A stretch of DNA of 64,000 nt from Chloroflexota bacterium. Lineage in GTDB: Bacteria > Chloroflexota > Anaerolineae > Aggregatilineales > Phototrophicaceae. The notes under the pieces were generated by a model. The model made no database searches. It worked only from the letters and a program-made list of their open reading frames with translations, and was not told where the DNA came from. Position numbers and translations under genes: made by a program. Positions 49,747 to 58,953 of the stretch are shown here, in pieces (within the stretch, counting starts at the first letter, position 1; every line of letters starts with the position of its first letter). The DNA lies in assembly GCA_026707745.1 (NCBI GenBank), contig JAPOWG010000037.1, forward strand, positions 100,132 to 164,131. Direction: 5' to 3'.

Positions 49747-52605
49747 ATGCAATTCACAACACCAACTGCTGGACTGATACTGCTGATCGCTTTGCCAATA
49801 GTCTGGTATGTGGGTTTTCCACGTCACGCCTTCCGCCGCCGCCGCGATATCACCAGCTTGGTGCTGCGAACGGCGATTGTTGTGCTGCTTGTCCTGGCCC
49901 TCGCGGGATTGCAGAGTGTGCAGGCGGTTGATCGGCTCGCGGTGGTCTTCCTGGTTGACGCTTCCGATAGTATGGGCACTGCGGCCGAAGACGCGCAATT
50001 GCAGTACATTCGCGGGGCGATCGCCGACAAACAGCCCGACGACGAATGGGCGGTCGTCTTGTTTGGCGACAATGCGGTGCCGGAGAGCGATTTCAGCCGC
50101 GTACAAGAAATTGCTGGGTTTTCGTCGGTGCCGGTCGCGACGCATACCGATATCGCTAATGCCATTCAGACAGCGTTATCAATGTTCCCGGCGGATGCTT
50201 CGCCCCGCATCGTTGTTCTTAGTGACGGGCAGCCGACACAGGGCGACGCCCTCGCGCGCGCGCAACGCGCTGCGGCTTCGGGCGTCGAGATCAGCTATGT
50301 GCCGTTTTTCCGGGAGGCGCAGCCCGACGTAAGAATTACAGAATTGGACGCCCCAAGCCGCGTCGGTGAAAACCAGAGCTTCGATATCGCTGTCGGCATC
50401 CATGCAGAAGAAGCGACATCGGCGACGCTGTTGATCTTCTCGGGAGGAAGCCTGATCCACGAAGAGGCGCTGAACTTACAGCGGGGCGACACGCGCTTTG
50501 CCCTTACTCAAACCAGCGAGAAGAGCGGTTTTCTTGATTTCACCGCGCAGTTGGTCGTACCGGGCGAGAGCGACAACTACAATCAGAATAATCAATTGGC
50601 GGCTTTCAGCCAAGTGATTGGCCCGGCGCGCGCCTTGCTAGTTCGTGTGAGCGAGGCGGAAGCGCAGAATCTGATGCCGGCGTTGCAGCAAGCCGGCCTG
50701 CTGATAGAGGCGGTGTCGCCAGAAGCCCTGCCGGTAAACATGGCTCAACTGGCCAATTACAAGAGTGTCATTTTGGTCAATGTTCCGGCTACCGAATTGA
50801 GCAATGCGCAGATGAATCTGCTGGATCAGTACGTCAGCGACATTGGCGGCGGCCTGGTGATGATTGGCGGGCCAGAAAGTTACGCGCCCGGAGGATACTA
50901 TCAGACGCCCCTGGAGCGTACTCTGCCTGTGGAGATGCAGATCAAAGACCAGCAGCGTTTGCCCAAATTGACGATTGCCTATTTGATTGATCGCTCCGGC
51001 AGTATGGGGCAGATCGGTCGCAGCGGTGTGCCCAACCTGGAATTGGCGAAGCGGGCAATCGTGCTTTCGCTGGGTTTGCTGCAACCGAGCGACCGGGTTG
51101 CCATCGGCACTTTTGATACCGGCGGCGCCTGGGTGGTACCGTTTCAACAAGTCAACGACGCGCAGGCGCTGATCGCCATGACCAATACCATTCGATCGGG
51201 CGGCGGCACTGATATTTTGGCGGGGTTGCGCTTGGTGGAGCGAGACATCATCAACGAGCCATCGCAATTGAAGCACCTAATCCTGCTGACCGATGGCGGC
51301 GCAAACCCAACCGGACTGGTGGAATTGACCGGGTTGCTGCACGAGCAGTTTGGCGTCAGTTTATCGTCTATTGCTATCGGTCGCAATCCGGCGGAATTCC
51401 TCGAGCGAATGGCGGAAGCGGGTGGGGGCAATTACTATGAAGTGGCGGACGTAGTGCAGATTCCCTTGATCTTCGCGCAAGAGACAGTCTTGGCATCGCG
51501 CTCTTATATCGTCGAAGAAGATTTCAACGCGCGTGTGACAGGCAGCAACGCGATCATTGAGGGCATCAGCAGCTTCCCGCCCTTGCGCGGTTATGTGGCG
51601 ACCACGCCGAAGACTGCCGCCCAGCGCATCCTCAGCGGACCCGAACCCTATTCCGATCCGCTTTTGGCTTCATGGCAATATGGCTTGGGACGCGCCGTGG
51701 CCTGGACCTCGGACGCGAGCGCGCGCTGGGCAAACGAATGGGTGGCATGGGATGACTTCTCGCGCTTTTGGGGGCAGGCGGTTAACTGGAGCATCAACGC
51801 AGGAGCAAATAACAACCTGGAGACGCGCATCACCTTGGAAGATGAAAATGCGCGAATTGTGGTCGACGCGCGTGACAATGCGGGGCAGTTCCTGGACGGC
51901 TTGTTGTTGAGCGGCGCTGTATTGAATCCCGCCGGCGACAGCCGTCGCATCCCCTTGCTACAGACGGCGCCGGGCCGCTACGAGGCCACCTTCAAACCGC
52001 AAAACGAGGGCGCGTATTTCTTGACGATAAATGGCGGAGCGCAGCTTGATGATGGCGATACAGCGCTGAGCGATCTCAATGGATGGGTCTTGTCCTATTC
52101 TCCCGAGTATATTCCTCGGGAAGCGGATGACCGGCACTTGGCTGCAATCGCTGAGTTGACTGGCGGCGCCAATCTGGCGCAGGATCCAGCGGATGTCTTC
52201 GCCCACAATTTGGGAGAGCGGCAAGCAGCGGTTGCTATTTGGCAGAACTTGGTTTTGCTGGCGCTGATCTTGTTGCCATTGGATATCGCAGTCCGGCGCT
52301 TGATCATTACGCGGGGCGATTTGGCGCGCCTGCGCGCTACCTTGACCGGTCGCCAAAGCGAGGATCAGCAGCGAACGCAACGCTTACAGGCGCTGCTCAA
52401 CGTGCGCAGCCGCAGCCGAGACGCAACTGGGTACGGTGAAGCGCCGCGGATTGATCCCGCGCCGAGCGGGGCGGGTCCTCCGGCATCCGGACCTCCCGCG
52501 CCGGCGCGATCGGCGGGCGATCCCCCCGAGCCAGGCCCGGGAGACAATCTTGGCGCCAGGCTGTTGCGCAGCCGCGGAATGCGCCGCGACGAGGCGGAAG
52601 ATTAA
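49747..52605 (+). CDS. Membrane protein with two VWA domains and amidotransferase-like middle
   Basis: The protein has 952 residues. Two membrane helices (about 7-24 and 37-56) are followed by a first VWA domain with MIDAS motif DASDSMG (71-77), a beta-sandwich region (about 200-290), a class-I glutamine-amidotransferase-like part (about 295-400, with GGPESYAPGGYYQTPLERTLP), a second VWA domain with DRSGSMG (about 414-420) and TDGGANP, and a further beta-rich region with YGLGRAVAWTSDASARWANEW. A last membrane helix lies near 832-852, and the cytoplasmic tail is Pro/Gly-rich. This is the architecture of large BatA/PF07090-like VWA proteins of unknown function, often linked to MoxR-type chaperones, which are not visible here. 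Confidence 0.8.
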   Translation: MQFTTPTAGLILLIALPIVWYVGFPRHAFRRRRDITSLVLRTAIVVLLVLALAGLQSVQAVDRLAVVFLVDASDSMGTAAEDAQLQYIRGAIADKQPDDEWAVVLFGDNAVPESDFSRVQEIAGFSSVPVATHTDIANAIQTALSMFPADASPRIVVLSDGQPTQGDALARAQRAAASGVEISYVPFFREAQPDVRITELDAPSRVGENQSFDIAVGIHAEEATSATLLIFSGGSLIHEEALNLQRGDTRFALTQTSEKSGFLDFTAQLVVPGESDNYNQNNQLAAFSQVIGPARALLVRVSEAEAQNLMPALQQAGLLIEAVSPEALPVNMAQLANYKSVILVNVPATELSNAQMNLLDQYVSDIGGGLVMIGGPESYAPGGYYQTPLERTLPVEMQIKDQQRLPKLTIAYLIDRSGSMGQIGRSGVPNLELAKRAIVLSLGLLQPSDRVAIGTFDTGGAWVVPFQQVNDAQALIAMTNTIRSGGGTDILAGLRLVERDIINEPSQLKHLILLTDGGANPTGLVELTGLLHEQFGVSLSSIAIGRNPAEFLERMAEAGGGNYYEVADVVQIPLIFAQETVLASRSYIVEEDFNARVTGSNAIIEGISSFPPLRGYVATTPKTAAQRILSGPEPYSDPLLASWQYGLGRAVAWTSDASARWANEWVAWDDFSRFWGQAVNWSINAGANNNLETRITLEDENARIVVDARDNAGQFLDGLLLSGAVLNPAGDSRRIPLLQTAPGRYEATFKPQNEGAYFLTINGGAQLDDGDTALSDLNGWVLSYSPEYIPREADDRHLAAIAELTGGANLAQDPADVFAHNLGERQAAVAIWQNLVLLALILLPLDIAVRRLIITRGDLARLRATLTGRQSEDQQRTQRLQALLNVRSRSRDATGYGEAPRIDPAPSGAGPPASGPPAPARSAGDPPEPGPGDNLGARLLRSRGMRRDEAED

Positions 52606-52618
52606 GTGGCTGCCGGCC

Positions 52619-53641
52619 TCAATGATCGGTCTCGCAGCCAGTACCCTCTTCAACCACACTTGCGTCCACGTAAACAGCTTGATCCATGCTATCGCTAATC
52701 TGGTTTTCGTGCAGATACGCGAATGAGCCGAATAAGACGCTGAGGCCGTTCAGCTCGCTGCCCGCGATTGTATTGCCCGACAGGAATGCTTCCGAGTGAT
52801 AGTCGACGGTGATGCCGGTTCCATTGCGGATACTTTGCGAGTCGATATCGCTCAAGGTATCGATAACGACATTGTCGCATACCAGCGCTATGGACATGTC
52901 CAGGACGTTGATGCCGATACCAGTTGTGCCCGTGACCGTATTGCCCAGCACATCAGCATGGGACATTTCTGTGACAGCGATACCATATTCTCCGTTTTGT
53001 CGTACGATGTTGTCATTAATGTGAATCATAGAAGTCATATTGGTATAAATCCCGCCATGAGCGTTGCCAAAGACGATGTTGCCAGTGACGTGCGATTCCG
53101 GCCATTGCATGGTGTTCGTGACATGGATACCGAATCCATAGGGCGCTTGGGCGTTGATAACCGAATTGTTCAATATGTCGGCCGCGCCGAGACGTACTTT
53201 GATACCCGCTAGGCGGCTGTCCAGAACCGTGTTGTCTTCAATCTTGATGGCCTGGCTGTTTGTGACGAAGATGCCATATTCGCCGCCAACGATCGTTAGC
53301 CCCTCGATAGAAACGGAATCGGTATCACGAATGGCGACCACGGGCGTATTATCACTCGGGGCAACCAGGGTCACTTGGGCGCGCTCTACAGCTCGCAGTG
53401 TGAGCGGCCGTCCGATGACCAGAGCTTCGCGATAAGCGCCGGCGGTGATTTCGATGACAGCGTGATCGGGAGCGTCGGCAATTGCCGCGGCAATGCTGTC
53501 GTAATCTCCCGGCACGCGCAGCGTCACGACCATCGCCAAAGTGCTTGGCAATTGCGCCAGCAACAGGATTAAGGCGAACAATGGGAAAGCGAAGGCGATC
53601 CTATTCGGTCTTGCAAGCGCGTCAAAAATCCCGCAAATCAT
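52619..53641 (-). CDS. Secreted right-handed beta-helix protein (NosD/pectate-lyase-like)
   Basis: The 340-residue protein has a signal peptide (FPLFALILLLAQLPSTLAMV). It begins with the hallmark VPGDYDSIAAAIADAP and continues with about nine parallel beta-helix coils of the type ISIxGLTIVGGEYGIFVTNSQAIKIEDNTVLDS, including IHINDNIVRQNGEYGIAV and DVLGNTVTGTTGIGINVLD. Such helices bind or cut polysaccharides, but no pectate lyase active site can be recognised. It is 8 bp after the permease gene and so the last gene of the sugar-importer operon, which suggests a surface role in the use of the same carbohydrate. Confidence 0.8.
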   Translation of the reverse strand: MICGIFDALARPNRIAFAFPLFALILLLAQLPSTLAMVVTLRVPGDYDSIAAAIADAPDHAVIEITAGAYREALVIGRPLTLRAVERAQVTLVAPSDNTPVVAIRDTDSVSIEGLTIVGGEYGIFVTNSQAIKIEDNTVLDSRLAGIKVRLGAADILNNSVINAQAPYGFGIHVTNTMQWPESHVTGNIVFGNAHGGIYTNMTSMIHINDNIVRQNGEYGIAVTEMSHADVLGNTVTGTTGIGINVLDMSIALVCDNVVIDTLSDIDSQSIRNGTGITVDYHSEAFLSGNTIAGSELNGLSVLFGSFAYLHENQISDSMDQAVYVDASVVEEGTGCETDH

Positions 53642-53648
53642 GGTTGGT

Positions 53649-55247
53649 TTATCCCTTGACGGCGCCGGCCGTGACGCCGCGAACGAAATAGCGTTGCAGA
53701 CTGAAGAACACGAGCAAGGGTACGAGCATGGTAATAAAGGCGCCGGAAGCGAGGATATCCCACTCGTTGGCGTACTGTCCGACGAGTTGTCGAATGCCTA
53801 CCGTTAGCGGAAACTTCTGTTGGTCAACCAGGAAGATCAGCGCGTTCATCAGGTCGTTCCATACCCAGACAAACTGAAAAATCGCCAGGGACGCCAGCGC
53901 GGGCAGTGAAAGCGGCACAACGATGCGGAAGAACATGCCGAATTCTGAAGCGCCGTCAACGCGCGCGGCTTCAAAGAGTTCACCGGGGAGATCGCGGAAG
54001 AAGTTGTAAAGCAGAAAAATGGCGAAGGGCGTCCCGTAGGATGAATGCGCGATCCAGATGCCGGGCCAGGTGCCGATCAGATTGGCCGCATTCAGCATGC
54101 GCAGCACCGGGATCCAGGTGGTTTGCAGCGGGACAATCAACATGGCGATCGCCAGCAGATAGAAGATATTGCGATAGGGCAGGTCCAGCCAGGCGAAGGC
54201 GTAGGCCGCCATAGCGGCAATCGCGATCGGTATGATCGTGCTGGGAATCGTGATGATGAAACTGTTTTTGAAGAAGTTGAAGAATCCCGGCTCGGCCAAC
54301 TGCTCCCGAGTGAATACTTCCTCATAGTTCTCCAGCGTCAGTAGCGGATTCTGGATGCCGATTTCCATCTCGACTGAGCCGGCGAAGTCCGCCGCGGCCT
54401 TGAATTCAAAGCGACCGTCGGCGCTAACATGAAGCGTCCCGGCCAGCGGCAATTGAATGGCCGCTCCGGCGTCGGCGGTTTGCAGCGGACCACCGGCGCG
54501 TTGCATGGCGTAACTAATCGTGAAAGGCGGGTCCGACACGACGCCCTGATCGATCATCGCCTCGAAACTGCCGACAAAACTAGCCCGCGGCTCGAAAACA
54601 TAAATGCCGTCTTCATTGACGATGATTTTGCCGGCGCGCGGCACGCGCTCCGCCTCGCCGATTTCCTCGATGACCAGTTCGCCTGCAATGAATTCGAAGC
54701 CTTTCAGCTGGAATTCGACCGCAAAGGGCGTTTCCGAGCTTTCGATGTCGGTCACGAAAGCGCCGGTGTAGCCGGCCGCTGGGGCGAAATCGTAGGAGCC
54801 ATCCGCGTGAACAGTGACCGTTCCCACGCCATCAAGCGCGATGGGCTTGTCGAATTCGGCAACCGCGAGCCTGCCGATGATCTGCCGGACGCGGACACGG
54901 TCTATGATGGCGGCGGGCAGGCCCTCAACCGCGCCACTCAGTAATTCGCCGCTTAAAGAATCGCCGGCGATGATGGTGTTTTCGCCGCTTTCGCCAGACT
55001 CAACTACCTGTAACTCCCAAAGCTGATCCGTAATTGTGCGGGCGCCGCTGGCGATGGTCCACCAGCCCGAGGCCGAGATATCGCCGCGGGTGCGGAACGA
55101 AGTGACAGCCAAACCCACAGACGGAACCAGCCAAATGATGCCGATGATAACCAATATCGCGTGAACCGGTCCTCGCCTTGTCAAGGCGATAAGCGCGTCG
55201 GTCAGCCCTGGGCGTCGCCCGCTGTAGCTTGCCGATTGCCCGTCCAA
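53649..55247 (-). CDS. Sugar ABC transporter permease (MalG-like) with inserted beta-repeat domain
   Basis: The protein has 532 residues against the usual 275-300. After the first membrane helix (about 30-50) there is an extracytoplasmic insertion of roughly 240 residues. It contains three imperfect repeats of the pattern G-x-[ILV]-x-V-x2-DG-x-[YF]-x-F-x-[PA]-x-A-x-[YF]-x-G (VHADGSYDFAP, VNEDGIYVFEP, VSADGRFEFKA). The remaining five helices and the EAA loop (EAARVDGASEFGMFFRIVVPLSLPALA) are typical of MalG/AglG. It pairs with the MalF-like permease (7-bp gap). Longer AglG-type permeases also carry an insertion here. The insertion may capture substrate or hold the binding protein. Confidence 0.85.
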   Translation of the reverse strand: MDGQSASYSGRRPGLTDALIALTRRGPVHAILVIIGIIWLVPSVGLAVTSFRTRGDISASGWWTIASGARTITDQLWELQVVESGESGENTIIAGDSLSGELLSGAVEGLPAAIIDRVRVRQIIGRLAVAEFDKPIALDGVGTVTVHADGSYDFAPAAGYTGAFVTDIESSETPFAVEFQLKGFEFIAGELVIEEIGEAERVPRAGKIIVNEDGIYVFEPRASFVGSFEAMIDQGVVSDPPFTISYAMQRAGGPLQTADAGAAIQLPLAGTLHVSADGRFEFKAAADFAGSVEMEIGIQNPLLTLENYEEVFTREQLAEPGFFNFFKNSFIITIPSTIIPIAIAAMAAYAFAWLDLPYRNIFYLLAIAMLIVPLQTTWIPVLRMLNAANLIGTWPGIWIAHSSYGTPFAIFLLYNFFRDLPGELFEAARVDGASEFGMFFRIVVPLSLPALASLAIFQFVWVWNDLMNALIFLVDQQKFPLTVGIRQLVGQYANEWDILASGAFITMLVPLLVFFSLQRYFVRGVTAGAVKG

Positions 55248-55254
55248 AGCGTCC

Positions 55255-56160
55255 TCAGATCTCGCGGCGAACTTGCCGCAGCTGATAAATGATGAAGGGC
55301 AGGACCAGCAGCAGGAGAATCACCGCCACTGCGCTGCCGTAACCGGTTCGATTGTTGTTGAAGGTTTCCCAAAATACGGTGTAACCGATGATGCGGGTTG
55401 CGCCGCGTGGCGCGCCCTTTGTCATCACCAGCACCAGGTCGATCATTTTCAGCGCGTTGATGATCATGGTGACAGCGACGAAGGTCATCGGCCCGCTGAG
55501 CATAGGGGCGGAGACGCGCCAGAACAATTGCCAGGCATTGGCGCCGTCGATCTTCCCGGCTTCGTGTATCTCGTCGGGAATGGCTTTGTAGGCCGCCGAA
55601 AGCACCACGACGGAAAGTCCGGTCCAAATCCAGACACCGGCGAAAATCACCGCCAGGTTGGCGACTTCTACGCTTCCCAACCAGGCGATTGGCTCGAAAT
55701 CAGGGAAAATGGAGGCCAGAAAAGCGTTGAGCGAGCCGAGATTGGGATTCTGGTTATAAAGGAGGCGAAAGATGACCGCTGCCGCGGTGGCGGAGATGGC
55801 CATCGGCATGAATACGATGGATTTGATTATCGCTTCGTATTTGACCTTGTCGGATAGCACAGCGACCAAAAGTCCAATGAGCACGACGGCTGTCGGAAAT
55901 ATGATAAGCCAGGCAAAACTGTTGATCAGCGCCCCGCTGAAGGCCCCGTCTTCGAAACTCAAGAAAAAGCGATCTTCGGTCAACAGGATGCGATAGTTGT
56001 CAAAAGCGACGAATTCTTTGGCCGGTGTTGTGATCGTACCCCGGGTGAAACTCAGTATGACGGTGACGATCGTCGGATAGACGTAAAAGAGCGCCATCGC
56101 GATCAGCGCCGGCCCGGCGAAGAGCCAAGGAATCAATTTGCTGAATCTGCTGGTATGCAT
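55255..56160 (-). CDS. Sugar ABC transporter permease (MalF-like)
   Basis: The 301-residue protein has six membrane helices, starts WLFAGPALIAMALFYVYPTIVTVILSF and carries the EAA loop EAGKIDGANAWQLFWRVSAPMLSGPM for contact with the ATPase. It has the normal size for the MalF/UgpA/AglF type. No ATPase gene is in the operon, so a shared MsmK-like ATPase encoded elsewhere is expected. Confidence 0.9.
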   Translation of the reverse strand: MHTSRFSKLIPWLFAGPALIAMALFYVYPTIVTVILSFTRGTITTPAKEFVAFDNYRILLTEDRFFLSFEDGAFSGALINSFAWLIIFPTAVVLIGLLVAVLSDKVKYEAIIKSIVFMPMAISATAAAVIFRLLYNQNPNLGSLNAFLASIFPDFEPIAWLGSVEVANLAVIFAGVWIWTGLSVVVLSAAYKAIPDEIHEAGKIDGANAWQLFWRVSAPMLSGPMTFVAVTMIINALKMIDLVLVMTKGAPRGATRIIGYTVFWETFNNNRTGYGSAVAVILLLLVLPFIIYQLRQVRREI

Positions 56161-56220
56161 GTTCTGCTTATCAGTCCGATTGCGACAGACAGGCTTAATG
56201 CGCGGATAGCAGCATTGTCA

Positions 56221-56250
56221 AAAAAGGGCAGCCACACCGGGCTGCCCTTA
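56221..56250 (-). terminator. Intra-operon terminator/attenuator after the binding-protein gene
   Basis: AAGGGCAGCC (56224-56233) and GGCTGCCCTT (56240-56249) make a 10-bp stem, followed by TTTTTT on the minus strand. It sits between the binding-protein and permease genes and would make the binding protein more abundant than the permeases. Confidence 0.75.
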
Positions 56251-56270
56251 TAGCGAACTGTGCTGTTTGG

Positions 56271-57560
56271 CTATCCGCCGTAAGCGGTATCAGCCACGTC
56301 TTCGATGAACTGCGCGACCTCCGCCACCGCGTCGGGATTGGCCACCAGGTCCTGCAAGCCGGTGAACATGGCGTCGCCGCCGATCGCGCCCGGCGCCAGG
56401 TCCGAGCCGTCAAAGGCCACGTGATTGGCATTGGCGACCATGGCCGCGGCCGCGCCATCGCAGGGCTCGGCGTAGACATCGGCGGAAACGTTGTAGTTTG
56501 CCGACAACTGCGGTCCCGTTTCCTGTGTCGCCATCAGTTCCTGGGCTTCGGCCCCGGCCATCCAGCGCATCCACTCCCGCACCTCGGGCCGGTCGTTGAA
56601 CATCAGCCAGAAGTTGCCGCCCAACACAACCGAGTTGGCAAATTCTTCGTTGATGGTGGGGAACTGGAAGTAGCCAAAGTCATCGGGACAAGTCTGACCC
56701 GGGAAGTTTGCCTCGGCGAAACTGCGCACGAAACTCGCCAAGGGGTATATTCCGCCTTCGCCGGCCATGAACTTATCGATGGCGCCGATGAAACCGGTGG
56801 CCAACGCGCCGTCCGAGCCGCCTGCCAGGCGCGTGTCAGTGGGGGATACGGCTTCGGCGAAGTGCTCAAGAGCGCTGATGACAGTGGGATCGGTCCATTC
56901 GACCTCGTGCGTCACGAAGAGTTTGTGATACATATCCGGACCGGCGATATTGAGATAGAGATTCTCGAAAAAGTCGGTCAGCGTCCAGCCATCGAGAGCG
57001 CCGAGGGACAGGGATGGTATGCCCTCTTCCGCCAGGATATCCAGATATTCGATGAACTCGTCCCAGGTGGTGGGCGCGTCTTCGCCGATATCCTCGAAGA
57101 CATCGGTGCGGCGCCAGGCGGTGCTCTTGGAGCTGACAGCGCTGATGACGCCGTAGAATTCACCGTCAACGCTGCCGAGATCAATGAGCGACTGGCCATA
57201 ATTGTCCGCGACGAACTCTGGCGTCAGCACCGGGTCGTCGCCGCTGGTCAAGGGTATGATCAAGCCTTCGCGCGCCATATCCGCCATCACGCCGGGGCGC
57301 GGCATGCCGGAGATGTCGGGCGGGTTGCCGGCGCTGGCCATGATCTGTGGCAGCAGGTGGCAATCTCGGTCATCAATATGCTCCACCTCAATGCCGGTTG
57401 CTTCGGTAAAGACAGCGTTGGTAGCGTTGAAGCCAACGCCCTCAGGCCCGCCCCAACAGGTTACGACGGTGACTTTGGGGGCATCCTGGGCGAGTAGCGC
57501 CGCCGGAACGAGCGCTATCACGATAAGCAGCAGGGTACCTAAGATTAGTAGTCTGCACAT
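56271..57560 (-). CDS. Extracellular sugar-binding protein of the ABC importer
   Basis: The 429-residue protein has a signal peptide (LLILGTLLLIVIALVPAALLAQD, cut after LLA or AQ). It has the fold of cluster-B (MalE/UgpB-type) binding proteins: VTVVTCWGGPEG, FTEATGIEVEHID, GNPPDISGMPRPGVMADMAREGLIIPL, SSKSTAWRRTDVFEDIGEDAPTTWDEFIEYLDIL, FMAGEGGIYPLASFVRSF, LGGNFWLMFNDRPEVREWMRWMAGAEAQELMA. AAGGA lies 9 nt before the ATG. Closest by impression to alpha-glucoside (AglE-like) binding proteins, but the sugar is not certain. Confidence 0.88.
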   Translation of the reverse strand: MCRLLILGTLLLIVIALVPAALLAQDAPKVTVVTCWGGPEGVGFNATNAVFTEATGIEVEHIDDRDCHLLPQIMASAGNPPDISGMPRPGVMADMAREGLIIPLTSGDDPVLTPEFVADNYGQSLIDLGSVDGEFYGVISAVSSKSTAWRRTDVFEDIGEDAPTTWDEFIEYLDILAEEGIPSLSLGALDGWTLTDFFENLYLNIAGPDMYHKLFVTHEVEWTDPTVISALEHFAEAVSPTDTRLAGGSDGALATGFIGAIDKFMAGEGGIYPLASFVRSFAEANFPGQTCPDDFGYFQFPTINEEFANSVVLGGNFWLMFNDRPEVREWMRWMAGAEAQELMATQETGPQLSANYNVSADVYAEPCDGAAAAMVANANHVAFDGSDLAPGAIGGDAMFTGLQDLVANPDAVAEVAQFIEDVADTAYGG

Positions 57561-57747
57561 GACTAGTTTCCTTTCATATAACTATCGTCCATCGTGCAAT
57601 CATCCAGAGGCGACATATGCGATCCCATCAAGCAAATTGAGCGATGGTTGACAGAATCGCGTCGACCAAGGACCTACATTTACTTTACCGCAGCTGAACT
57701 CGCGCTGCAAGAAACTCGGCGCGCGCGTCGCCCGGCTTTCGGAGTCA
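57561..57747. other. Intergenic region upstream of the importer operon
   Basis: It must hold the importer promoter on the minus strand and the 3' end of the upstream DinB transcript. No clear operator or terminator is seen. Confidence 0.4.
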
Positions 57748-58236
57748 TCAACGCTCCGACAAAAACACCGTGAAATCGAGATTCCCGGGCGAGTGACCGA
57801 AGCCGGTCAGCAGCGCCGCGCATTCGCTGCGATGCTGCGTCCCGTGATTGACCACATGCGCCAGGCAATGCCAGAGTACGCGATGGCGCATTATGCCGTC
57901 TCCTTCATAACTTACGGTGCCAGCCAGATCATCATCTGACAGGCTGTTCAGGTAATCCCAGAAGGCGGCGCGTTCTTCTGCCCAGCGCGCGCGAATTGCC
58001 GAAACATCCGCGAAGTCTTCCGGCTTCAACTCGCCACTAAACACGCCCCCATTGAGCAAGATTCGCCAAACGTACTCTGCGTCCATGAGGTGCACCAGCG
58101 CGCCGCGCAGGCTGCCCCAGCCGAATTCGTTGCGCGCGGTCAACTGCTCAGTCGAGACTTTTTCCGCCCTGTCCAGGATTCGCTGATTTGCCCAGTCGTT
58201 GTATTGAAAGAGCAGCTCAATCTCCCCGCGATTCAT
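57748..58236 (-). CDS. DinB family protein, copy 1
   Basis: The 162-residue four-helix DinB/YfiT-like protein starts NRGEIELLFQYNDWANQRIL. It shows the three metal-binding histidines in context: LRGALVHLMDAEYVWR (first His) and AHVVNHGTQHRSE (His-x3-His). The role is thought to be metal-dependent thiol transfer or detoxification. ATG 58236 has AAGGGG upstream. It is 58% or more similar by eye to the next gene and lies 19 bp behind it, so the two are a tandem duplication in one operon. Confidence 0.88.
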   Translation of the reverse strand: MNRGEIELLFQYNDWANQRILDRAEKVSTEQLTARNEFGWGSLRGALVHLMDAEYVWRILLNGGVFSGELKPEDFADVSAIRARWAEERAAFWDYLNSLSDDDLAGTVSYEGDGIMRHRVLWHCLAHVVNHGTQHRSECAALLTGFGHSPGNLDFTVFLSER

Positions 58237-58255
58237 CAAGTTTCCCCTTTAATGT

Positions 58256-58750
58256 TCATTCGCGGCTGCTGAGGTAGAGTGTGAAATCGACATCGCCCGG
58301 CGAATGCCCGAAACCGGTGAGCAAAGCGGCGCATTCGGCGCGGTGCTGCGTGCCGTGGTTGACCACATGAACCAAACATTGCCATAAGACCCAGCGGTAC
58401 TCGGTGTCACCTCGCTGACTGACTACCGGTCCGTAGAGGTCATCATCGCTCAGCGCATCCAGAAACGCCCACAGCGCTTCGTTTTCCGCCTCCCAGCGTT
58501 GGCGCAGCGCGGCGATATCCCTGAAGTCCTCATCGTTTAGCAGGTCGCGCGAACCCTCTTCGTCATTCAGGAACTTGCGCCAGCCGAATTCTGCATCGAG
58601 GACATGGACCAGCGCGCCGCGCAAGCTGCCCCAGCCGAGTTCATTTGCCGCTGTCAATTGTTCTTTTGTCAAGTTGTCAGCCGCCGCGAGAATGCGCTTG
58701 TTGGCCCAATCGTTGTATTGGTACAGCAATTTGATGTCATCGGTCTTCAT
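58256..58750 (-). CDS. DinB family protein, copy 2
   Basis: The 164-residue protein starts KTDDIKLLYQYNDWANKRIL and has the same histidine pattern, LRGALVHVLDAEFGWRKF and VHVVNHGTQHRAE. It ends HSPGDVDFTLYLSSRE, parallel to copy 1. AGGAG lies 6 nt before the ATG. First gene of the two-gene operon. Differences are spread over surface positions (middle loop NDEEGSRDLLNDEDF), suggesting different substrates. Confidence 0.88.
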   Translation of the reverse strand: MKTDDIKLLYQYNDWANKRILAAADNLTKEQLTAANELGWGSLRGALVHVLDAEFGWRKFLNDEEGSRDLLNDEDFRDIAALRQRWEAENEALWAFLDALSDDDLYGPVVSQRGDTEYRWVLWQCLVHVVNHGTQHRAECAALLTGFGHSPGDVDFTLYLSSRE

Positions 58751-58899
58751 GCTGGCTCCTGTTTACATAAACCGCGTCGCTCATGCGACGAGACGGTTTA
58801 CTATTTTGCGTGAGCGCGCCATTCCTGTGGCCTTTTCGCCGGTTGCGCGCCGAGCGGCTGTCATCTGCCTGTGTCGGCGTCCAATTGCGAGGGCTTCAG

Positions 58900-58908
58900 T
58901 GTTATAAT
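58900..58908 (+). promoter_or_regulatory. Extended -10 promoter of the methyltransferase gene
   Basis: TGTTATAAT (TG at 58900-58901, TATAAT 58903-58908) lies 45 bp upstream of the ATG at 58954. There is no good -35 at standard spacing. Confidence 0.55.
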
Positions 58909-58953
58909 CCTATTGCTTGCGCGCGAGACCCATTTTAGCGAGGGTTCCATGCC

